A DNA stretch of 62,000 nucleotides, taken from contig JAQGDQ010000161.1 in NCBI GenBank assembly GCA_030141605.1, positions 1 to 62,000 on the forward strand, read 5' to 3'. Below the pieces are notes generated by a model. It saw only the letters and a list, made by a program, of their open reading frames with translations. It did no database searches and was not told the DNA's origin. Position numbers and translations under genes: made by a program. Positions 53,156 through 62,000 of the stretch are shown piece after piece. This stretch comes from Tubiluchus corallicola. Lineage: Eukaryota > Priapulida > Priapulimorpha > Priapulimorphida > Tubiluchidae. The first letter of the stretch is position 1, and each line of letters begins with the position of its first letter.

Positions 53156-53530
53156 GTTTTAGCGACTTAATTTACTAAAATGATTCTGGTTTGTTAAATT
53201 ACTGTCTGCAGTGTAATCATATTATAGAAACAAAGTAAAAAATACAATTGCTTAATGGAGAAATTGTTGCGTTTTTAAGGACTTTCCAGCTGGCCGCTAC
53301 ACACTATTCAATTACTTGCCCAATTCGCTTCAGTAGTTTTCTGAATCATTTTGATGTAGTTTCTATCACGTGCAATCTTCATTACCTGCACAAATGCTCA
53401 GACGCATGCACACTGAGCAACCGGATTAAAAGAAAGCCTATAATATGAAGAAGTATACAGACGCCAGCACTTTAATTACTGCTTTAAGATCAAGATACAC
53501 ATCGAAATCGAGCCTCTTCGAGAGCGAGGG

Positions 53531-53570
<40 letters not shown>

Positions 53571-55100
53571 CAGTTATCAGCAAGCCTGTTTTTAAGCAGG
53601 TCAAAGGTTAGTGCAGCAACTTTACAATAGTATTTATGTTTTTATGTATTTAATTAGTTACTTTTTTGCAACAATCTCATGTAACACCAGACACGGTGCG
53701 CAAAAAGCATGAGTTATCGTCCAAAACTTCTTACTGTTAAAAAATTATTATTGTTAAAAAAACTTAACAATTTAACAAACGCCTTAGAACATTCAGTCAT
53801 TGCTACTCCCAGTGTCCAAGGGAGTCCAGGGTTCATCCATTATAGCTGGCCAACCAAAATGCTACAGTTAATGTTAAAGTTAGAGGAAAACATAAATAAA
53901 GATATGCATTTTGCACTGTTAAAATTTTAATAAAATATTTCAATACATTTCGGAATGGCAGTGTTTCATCATCAGTTGATATCCTATAATTACAGGTGTA
54001 ATGTGACCTCCAGTGAGTTTATCATTTTACTTTCCTTATCTCTAGGTTAAAATCTTGTTATAAATAATAGGAATTTGTTGTATGCTAGAAAAAGTTCTCA
54101 CCACGAAAACGAACATTTGAAAAAGTCTTCAAAAAGAATGTGTACAACTTCAACCAGCACGCAGCTAAGTCCAGCATGTTAGTTACAGAAAAATAGCAAA
54201 ATATAACAGGATTTTGAGTGGGAATATAAAGGACATCAATTATTACTATAGTTATTGCAAAATCGAAAGGTGCATCAAGAAACTTCCGATCTTTTACATC
54301 CTTTTTGCAGACTTTCTCATATAGTCATTTGGTTGTTTTGACAGTGTGAATTTCCTTGTTGTACAAATCTCGCTTGACTCGCTACTGTTAACATAAAGTT
54401 GTACAAATTGCACACGTTACATCATCGTTCTTAGAAACTTTAGCATAAACTTATACAATTTTCTCTTTTCAATTAATTACAGTTATAGGCCTATATGTTG
54501 CCTAACGAATTTGAATTGAAAAGAAACTATGAAATGCATACCGTTTTCAAATTAGCTTAGATTTTTTGGCAGTTCCTGTATTTTAAATGTACTTGATCGT
54601 TGTGCAATATTTTTTTCTAATTTTAATTTTCATTCCAGATCTAGTCTCTGGACTAATTGTGTTACCAGAATATTACACTGTACAAACTTGCCGTGAAAAT
54701 CTAACATGGATGAAATAGCAGCTGCTACAGACAGTATGTTCATTACTGTTATTATTATTAGTGTTATTATTTCTATGTGCCTGTCACATAAAAGGACTTT
54801 AAATGAATTAGCAGTTTTTTTGAGTTTTACAAAAGCAAGCGTACAATTTGCTATGAAATTTCGAAATTTTCGTTAAAATATGTGACTAGGCTTCAATTCT
54901 TAAGAACAGGTTTCAAGTTGTTTAATTAGTTGTAGCGATTGCAGTGCTTATGCATAAATCTATTCATTTTACTCATTTTAGCTTTTACATTTGAGAATAA
55001 GCACGGTGGCATTTGGCCTTTGAGTCATAGTAAAACATTATCTCGCCATGTAATTATAATTAGAATTTAGAATTTTGCTACCACTTATTAACTATTAATT
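53156..55100. other. Unassigned DNA
   Basis: Contains a 38-bp (GA)n run at 53,530-53,568 and several short frames without recognisable domains. Confidence 0.4.
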
Positions 55101-55164
55101 CGTTTATCTCGCCTCTCTCTCTCTCTCTCCCTCTTTCTCTCTTCCTTTCTCTCTCTCTCACTAA

Positions 55165-56478
55165 CTTTGAATAAATCTGGTATACAGGCCGAACATTTTG
55201 AGTATTCTTCCTCAATGTTACCGGTTCTTTTATCCTTGTTATTCAGCTCCTGTTTGATTCACGGCTTTCTTCCTGAATCGCTGATGATGTCTATATTAAT
55301 TCCTCTAGTAAAAGATAAAAGGCCAATTGCACTAGCTTCTATTGCCAGCAAAATATTCGAAATTTTATTACTTAACAGATGCAAACAGTATATTCCAACA
55401 AGTCCTAATCAGTTTGGTTATGCAGAAAAACTTGGCACCGAAATTTGCATAAACACATTAAAGGAGATCATTGACTACTACATTAGTCGTGATAGCTCTG
55501 TTCACATTGTTTTTATCGACGCGTCAAACGCATTTGATAGGGTTAATTTATTCAAGCTTTTTCCCAAACTCACAAGGACTTCCATCCCGAGTATTGTAAT
55601 CCGCTTGCTCACATTTTATTACACCCAACAAAGCATGTCTGTCAGGTGGGGGCATAGCCAGTCTACAACTTTTAATATTGGAAATGGAGTACGCCAAGGT
55701 GGCAAGATGTCACCTTTTCTTTTTAATTTTTATTTTAAAGATCTAGGTGTTAAGCTTTCATCCACCCAACTTGATTGCAATGTCTCGAACATGGTTATGA
55801 TATGAACCACCTGATGTATGCTGACGGTGTTTGTTTGTTAGCAACAACGATTACGGCCCTACAGCAACTACTAGATGTGTATAAATTGTATGCTGAACTG
55901 TATGACATAAAAACCAATGTGGCTAAAACTAAACTTATGTCTGTTAATTCAAACATCATGAGAAATTTTACGTTTGGTAACATCAAACTAAATAATAATG
56001 TTTTAATGCCTGTGATAATGGAAAATATTTGGGACATATTATTTCAAATGATAACCGAGATGACCTTGAAATTGTTAATCAAAGATCCTTATACTACTGT
56101 CGTACAAACCAACTTATTAGAAAATTCAGCTATTGTTCTGTTGATGTTAAAAGATATCTATTTAATGCTTACCGTAATACATTCCATTGCATGTCTACCT
56201 GGAGACATTTTAGTGATGTATTCTGATGTATTAAGTTTAATGAAAAGATTTGATTCTAGTGATCATATAATGTGCCAGAAAATTTTGGTAAGCAATGCTA
56301 AATTTACATCGCACATAAGACAGCAATGGTGGAGAGTATTATTGTAATTTTCATGCTTACCTAAGTTTGTGTGATTTGTTTGTATCAGTTTTTTGTTTTT
56401 ATTATGTTGTATGTTGTATATATGTAAATTATAATATGAACTTATGCTTGAAATAAAGAATTAAATCAAATCAAATCT
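55165..56478 (+). pseudogene. LINE reverse transcriptase ORF, frameshifted, with 3' tail
   Basis: Frame 55,167-55,805: GIQAEHFEYSS, RPIALASIASKIFEILLLNR, RT motif A IVFIDASNAFDRVN, motif B GVRQGGKMSPFLFNFYFKDL. The frame then shifts by one near 55,795 and goes on as NHLMYADGVCLLATTITALQ, KTNVAKTKLMSVNS. Motif C reads YADG where YADD is needed, so even the repaired frame would be inactive. Ends with AATAAAGAATTAAATCAAAT, an AAATC-type LINE tail. 5' end cut off beside a CT repeat. Confidence 0.85.
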
Positions 56479-56494
56479 CCATCTCCCTCTCCCT

Positions 56495-56888
<394 letters not shown>

Positions 56889-57089
56889 CATAAATCGTTA
56901 CAATGCATCCAAAGAATCTGATATATGTGACAAACCATCTATTATTTACGATATTTTTGTTTACTTGTTTGTCACCTTTTCATTTCACAGTCAAGTTCTT
57001 TATAGTGATAGCGGTAGCACTTGCTAGTGTAATTTGCTTACATTAAATTAGTCACTATAGTAGTACTGTATTGTTAGCGTAATTAGTGT

Positions 57090-58099
57090 AGTAGTGTAGG
57101 AGTCCTACTAACACCCCCTCGTCATGTGGTTGTGTTCTGCAATACCTGCAATACTCGCGGCTTATTTCAAATGTGTGAAACCCGTACAGGTATGAAGTGT
57201 ACATGATACATACGTTACAGATATAATCTGAGACGTGCAACCTGGCAGTCAGTCGGCCGTTGTTGAAAGGCCTAGGTCACGTAAAATGACCATCGTCTGA
57301 TTTTCACATGTCTGTGAAAAGACAGTCAAAAATGTCGATTAGCATCGTCGATGTTATAGTGCAGTAGACGTCACTATTTCTTTTGTCAACAGCCATTGCT
57401 TACAGTGCTAACGGGTCTTTGTCGAGTACGTTGTCTCGGTTTGATGAGGTGGTTACCGTTACCGTCATTGTCTGAGGATTCGTTCAAACCTGAAGTCACG
57501 CTAAAGTTCATGGTGGACAGTCCATTGTTGGTAGAGCAAACCATAGTTGGTAAATCCATGGATGTTACCCCACAGGTTAGCAGCTGCAGTTTCACACAAT
57601 GTTCATGGAGTGTCTGGTAAGACAAGACTTTTGTACTTTTGCTCAGTGTTTGCTAGCTAGCATAATTCCGTTTCTATATGGTCATCGTTGGATTGCCGTC
57701 ATCGAGAGTGCGTCATCATTTGCACGTGCTACCCCCACTAACACCTCCCTTCTCTATTATTAGACTAGAGAATATATTTGCTGTACTGTGATTAATTGTT
57801 ATTGTTAGCTATTTCTTTTCTCCGGGTTAAAGTAGTAATCAATTAAATTTTGTTATATACAGCTTAATAGTTGGTTTGGTATTCTATCTACCATCGAATA
57901 TTACTAGCTCATTAAGACTCCTAGGCTCGGGTTCCGCGTGCCCCCGTATGAAACAACAAAGCCTTAGCCCGACTCCAGGATTCTAGTAGTAAATTATCTA
58001 ACACTATAGAACCCCAGAACCACGTGTTACACCTCGTTTATAGGGCGGTCGTGCCTGCTTTTCAAGACATTGAGACTCAGAGTACGTAACCTATAGACA
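57090..58099 (+). repeat. Presumed left LTR of the gag-integrase retrotransposon
   Basis: The right edge is set by CTATAGACA followed at once by a primer site. The left edge is uncertain; candidate TG starts lie at about 57,087-57,097 (TGTAGTAGTGTAGGAG). The partner LTR lies beyond the window, so the length (about 1 kb) is an estimate. Small frames here are not genes. Confidence 0.5.
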
Positions 58100-58117
58100 T
58101 GGCGTCACAAGTGGTGG
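58100..58117 (+). other. Primer binding site, tRNA-Leu-like
   Basis: TGGCGTCACAAGTGGTGG agrees at 13 of its first 15 bases with the complement of a typical animal tRNA-Leu 3' end (TGGTGTCAGAAGTGG). Confidence 0.6.
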
Positions 58118-58582
58118 CAGCTTATGGTCTTATATAACTGCTTTTTACTCTGTGCCTTGTATAAGCCTTTAAATTAGGGAGAGGCATTTTGAACAAGTAG
58201 TTTTCTTGAACCTATTGCGGAAATTATATTCCGATGCAAACATGAACTTGGTATTTTTCACGTTGGCATTAATTTTATTCACTGGCTGGCATTAATAATT
58301 TGACCCAGAAAAGATTAGTAAATCAGCCTGTAGTATAGTGATTATAATGTTGTACAGAAATTGTTGATATTCACTTTGCATGGTTGTAACATTTACCTGG
58401 TGGCGTGTGTTCACTTCTTGACTTATTGAAGTTTTGATTTGCTCTTTATAAGCATTAATGCCCATTTTTACTGGTCTAGTTGTTAACTGAACAGTGCTGT
58501 TAGTTTTTGCACATAACTTTGACAACTTTGAAGTCATTTCTTTGAATATTTGGTCCTTTGATCACGCAATATTTACGTCAGC

Positions 58583-61500
58583 ATGGCTAGTAAACTTTTT
58601 ACAGCTGAAGAGTTGCGTAAAATGATCAAAGGTGAATTATTTGACATAGCAGGTGACATGGGTTTGGTTATAGACCCAAAAGCCAGAAAAGAAAACATTG
58701 TGCAATTAATTCTTGAAACACAACAGATTTCAATTTCAGATCCACTTGATTTTGCTCTGTCAAATATGCAATCATTATTAAATTCAGCAAAGCCAGCAAA
58801 TGCAGCGACAGGTGTTGCAGGTCAAATAGAATTTGATAGGGCTGATGTTGCAAGTTCTACTCCTAAAGCGGCCCCAAATAAAGAATTTAAGGCTTTTAGC
58901 TCACCTACTGTATCAACTGCACCCCCTACTTTGCCTGAATTGGATCCATTTGCAGTTCAAGAACCTGGTCAAATGCCTATGTATGCGCATGCGCAGCCTG
59001 ATATTAAATTATCAGAACAGGAACTAAAAATTAAACACCAACAGCTGATTTTAGAAACACAAAAAATTGAGCTGGAAAAACTGAAGTTACAAATGCAGAC
59101 GACGTCTAATGTAGTAAACAATTTGCAAACAACAGTAAATGCTACACAAGACAAAAGCACAATAATCAAATTCAGAAATTTTGATGAAAAAACAGAAGAT
59201 ATTTTGTCGTTTTTAGATCAATTCGAAATCTGTATGCGAGTCAACAAAGTCCCAATTTCGCAGTATGTTCCTAACTTGGCTAGAGTTCTGTCGGGTCGTG
59301 CTGCCTTAGCTTTGCAAGATGTTAATCAGTCTCAAATATTCAATTATGATGTTGTTAAGGTGCAAATTTTGAATGCATACAAATTGTCGAAGGATGCATA
59401 TCGCACGGCATTCAGAAACATATGTAAACTGAAAAAGGAAACGCACAGAAGTTACTTTAACAGAGTGCGTAAAGCGGGCATGCAATGGCTTAAAGCAGCG
59501 AATGCAGAATCCAAAGAGCAAATTGGAGATCTCTTCTTTCTTGAACAAGCATTGTCTAAGCTCCCAGAAGACATGGTTTCTTATCTTCGTAGGCTACCTC
59601 ACATGTCATACTTACAAATAGCGGAGCAAGCAGACAACTATTGGAGCTCATTTAATGATGCAGCAGTTTTGCAGAAAAATGAATCATCTAAAAGGACACG
59701 TGGCAATGCTAAAAACAATGATTCGGATCATGAATCACAGGGCAATGCTCGCCCTAAATGTTACCATTGTGGGAAAACAGGGCATGTGAAGCTCGACTGC
59801 CCAGTGAAAAAGCAAGAGTCCACACAAGCTTTTCAAAATGACTCAAACAAGAAGCAAAAACCTAGAGGTGATTTTAAGAAACAATGCTATAGTGAAAACG
59901 AAAGTGAGGGAACCATTACTCCAAATTTCACACTTTCAAATACTCAAGATGGAGCATTACAAGAAAATCACGAGTTTGAGGTTATGATCAACAGTCGAAT
60001 AGCAGTAGGCTTACGGGATACTGGCTCAGACGATAGCCTTATACGTCCTGAATTTGTAAAAAATGAACAGTATCTTGGAGAAACTGTTGGAATCCGCTGT
60101 TGTCATGGCGACCTTCGTCGAATTCCTCTAGCTAGGGTCCCTGTTTGTAGTCACAAACTGAATGGTTGGCTCCTGGTAGCAGTTATTAAAGGACTCCCTT
60201 GCGACTTTTGTTTAGGTAATAATTACCTGACATCCATACAACCATTTGATTATGTAAAGAGTACTTCTCAACCTGCACAAGTTGCTCCTGAGAAACATCA
60301 TATGAATGTTAGTAGTATGGATGAGACTTCTCATGTACCTTCTTTTGTTAAATTTGGCAAAGATGTACAGAAACCAAGTAGTAATGCCTTGACTGATTAT
60401 AAAGGTCGAGCACTAAATAACAGTTTTCAAAGAAATCAAAAAGAAAAGTCATTGGTTATGACACGAGCGCAAACAGTTGAGCTTAAAAAGCAACTAAACA
60501 AAGAAACCAGTAGTGTAAAGTCAGAAATTGAATTTTCTTCCGAAATTAAGCAGTATGCATCAGCAGAGGAAAACTACATGTTTGCCATAGTGTCTCGACA
60601 CCAGCTGATAGAAGAACAGCAAAATGATGTAACCATAAAAAATCTTTTTGATCATGTGGTGAGTGGAGACACTGCGGTGCAAGATGGCAAAGGATATTTT
60701 CTAAAGCAAGGCATACTTTATCGGGCTAATAAACGAAAAATGGGGAAAACAGTTGATCAGTTGCTTGTTGTTCCTCAGTGTAGAAGGCAGCAAGTCCTAC
60801 AACTAGCCCATGATTCAAAGGCTGGAGCGCATCTAGGTGTCAAGAAAACAAGGGATAGGATATTGTTCGAATATACTTGGCCAGGAATACACACTGCCAT
60901 TAAAAAGTATATACAATCCTGCCCAATATGTCAAAAGACAGCAAGAGTCATGAAAGGAGACAGAGCCAAGCTAAAACCTCTTCCAGTAGTGGAAAAAGCT
61001 TTTCAGTCCCTCCAAATTGACCTTATTGGTCCACTGGCTAGAACCAAGAGTGGCAATAAGTGGGCACTGGTAATTGTGGATCAAGGTACCAGATACCCTG
61101 ATGCTTTCCCTATCAAAAATACTGAGTCAGAGACTATAGCCAAGTGCTTACTCCAATTTATTAGTAGACATGGATGCCCAGAGTCAATCCAGTCAGACCA
61201 AGGCACCCAATTTTGTTCTAATCTCATAAGGCAACTAGAACAAGCTTTCCACATCAAAGGGATTACATCTACTCCATATAATCCTCAATCTCAAGGCTTA
61301 TGTGAGCGATTCAATGGAAGTCTAAAAAGATCCATTAAAAAGCTTACCCTGAGTGACAAAACCATGGAATGGGATGATCTGATCCCATTTGTTTTGTTTG
61401 CTTACCGTGAGGTACCACAAGAATCCCTGCAGTACAGCCCATTTGAGTTGGTTTATGGACACCAAGTAACTGGTCCAATGGCTCTTCTTCGGAAACGTTG

Positions 61501-62000
61501 GGGTTGTGACCAACCTACTAGTCCCCAAGACATTGATGATTATGTTGCCAATATCATTGATAAATTAGAAACGGTAACTCAAGAGGCACACGAAGCTTTG
61601 AGAAAAGCTAAAATCGGACAAAAAGACTGGTATGACCAGAAAGCTAGGTACCGAAATCTTGAAGTAGGACAGAAGGTATTAGTCTTATTGCCTACATCTC
61701 GTAAAAAGATGGAACGAACCTGGAAAGGCCCGTATGAGATTGCTGATAAAATCTCAGAACATGTGTACTCCGTTATCATTGGAGGTAAAAGCAGACAGGT
61801 CAAGCAATTCCATATTAATTTGCTCAAAGCTTGGATACCGCGTGAAGAAAGAAAAGCCCTTTATACGCAAACAATTCCCACACTTGACGTATTTACTGGT
61901 CAAGATGAATTGGAATTAGATCCTGAGCATGAAAGTGTGTCACCAATGCAACGGTCACAAATGGAAGACCACTGTTTTGCTCCTACCTCTATTACACCTG
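58583..62000 (+). CDS. LTR retrotransposon gag-protease-integrase polyprotein, Gmr1-like order, open at window end
   Basis: One frame of 1139 codons with no stop from ATG 58,583 to the window end. Gag: residues 1-390, with a coiled-coil-like helix (about 145-175) and a capsid region. Zinc knuckle CYHCGKTGHVKLDC (393-406). Aspartic protease motif LRDTGSDDSLIRP (Asp479). A Lys/Gln-rich linker (about 555-720). Integrase: HHCC zinc-binding N-terminus (HDSKAGAH...CPIC, about 743-778), catalytic core D813, D872, E908 (exactly 35 residues between the last two), GPY/F module (WKGPYEIADKI). No reverse transcriptase or RNase H lies between protease and integrase, where Ty3/gypsy elements normally have about 500 residues. 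Either the RT follows the integrase beyond 62,000 (Gmr1-like order) or it was deleted. The intact frame favours a recently active element. Confidence 0.88.
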   Translation, partial: MASKLFTAEELRKMIKGELFDIAGDMGLVIDPKARKENIVQLILETQQISISDPLDFALSNMQSLLNSAKPANAATGVAGQIEFDRADVASSTPKAAPNKEFKAFSSPTVSTAPPTLPELDPFAVQEPGQMPMYAHAQPDIKLSEQELKIKHQQLILETQKIELEKLKLQMQTTSNVVNNLQTTVNATQDKSTIIKFRNFDEKTEDILSFLDQFEICMRVNKVPISQYVPNLARVLSGRAALALQDVNQSQIFNYDVVKVQILNAYKLSKDAYRTAFRNICKLKKETHRSYFNRVRKAGMQWLKAANAESKEQIGDLFFLEQALSKLPEDMVSYLRRLPHMSYLQIAEQADNYWSSFNDAAVLQKNESSKRTRGNAKNNDSDHESQGNARPKCYHCGKTGHVKLDCPVKKQESTQAFQNDSNKKQKPRGDFKKQCYSENESEGTITPNFTLSNTQDGALQENHEFEVMINSRIAVGLRDTGSDDSLIRPEFVKNEQYLGETVGIRCCHGDLRRIPLARVPVCSHKLNGWLLVAVIKGLPCDFCLGNNYLTSIQPFDYVKSTSQPAQVAPEKHHMNVSSMDETSHVPSFVKFGKDVQKPSSNALTDYKGRALNNSFQRNQKEKSLVMTRAQTVELKKQLNKETSSVKSEIEFSSEIKQYASAEENYMFAIVSRHQLIEEQQNDVTIKNLFDHVVSGDTAVQDGKGYFLKQGILYRANKRKMGKTVDQLLVVPQCRRQQVLQLAHDSKAGAHLGVKKTRDRILFEYTWPGIHTAIKKYIQSCPICQKTARVMKGDRAKLKPLPVVEKAFQSLQIDLIGPLARTKSGNKWALVIVDQGTRYPDAFPIKNTESETIAKCLLQFISRHGCPESIQSDQGTQFCSNLIRQLEQAFHIKGITSTPYNPQSQGLCERFNGSLKRSIKKLTLSDKTMEWDDLIPFVLFAYREVPQESLQYSPFELVYGHQVTGPMALLRKRWGCDQPTSPQDIDDYVANIIDKLETVTQEAHEALRKAKIGQKDWYDQKARYRNLEVGQKVLVLLPTSRKKMERTWKGPYEIADKISEHVYSVIIGGKSRQVKQFHINLLKAWIPREERKALYTQTIPTLDVFTGQDELELDPEHESVSPMQRSQMEDHCFAPTSITP

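Noticed and set aside
57386-57625. 79- and 74-codon frames on opposite strands
   Set aside because: They lie inside the presumed LTR and carry no domain.

Overview
The window is animal genomic DNA: AT-rich, with spliceosomal introns (GT...AG), long CT, GAT, CTG and TA microsatellites, minisatellites, MITEs, LINE fragments and LTR retrotransposons. Two protein genes could be read in full. A third large reading frame belongs to a retrotransposon that runs off the right edge. The protein sequences point to a marine invertebrate. The retrotransposon at 58.1-62.0 kb has the integrase before any reverse transcriptase, an order known for Gmr1-like Ty3/gypsy elements of deuterostomes. A tunicate or other invertebrate deuterostome is therefore my best guess, not a proof.

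4.5-33.2 kb, minus strand: a complete 23-coding-exon ADAMTS gene, rebuilt exon by exon with matching splice phases. It encodes 1041 residues: signal peptide, prodomain, furin-type site, zinc metalloprotease (HETGHVLGMEH), disintegrin-like module, central TSP1, Cys-rich module, spacer, three more TSP1 repeats and a PLAC domain. Motifs and domain order match the ADAMTS2/3/14 procollagen N-proteinase clade. Its introns are filled with MITEs, tandem repeats and a LINE end. Intron 5 holds an intronless galactose-3-O-sulfotransferase gene on the opposite strand (25,476-26,642).

33-58 kb: no host gene recognised. This stretch is a graveyard of mobile DNA. It holds four LINE remnants, a young non-autonomous LTR element with near-identical 353-bp LTRs (37,936-40,213), a 130-bp near-perfect palindrome beside it, three copies of a TTAA-flanked MITE, further single MITEs, and large simple-sequence arrays.

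58.1-62 kb, plus strand: an LTR retrotransposon with a tRNA-Leu-like primer site and one uninterrupted gag-protease-integrase frame of at least 1139 codons, still open at the window end. The frame lacks reverse transcriptase between protease and integrase.

The two host genes would both act in the secretory pathway (extracellular collagen processing; Golgi glycan sulfation), but their nesting is more likely insertion history than a functional unit.
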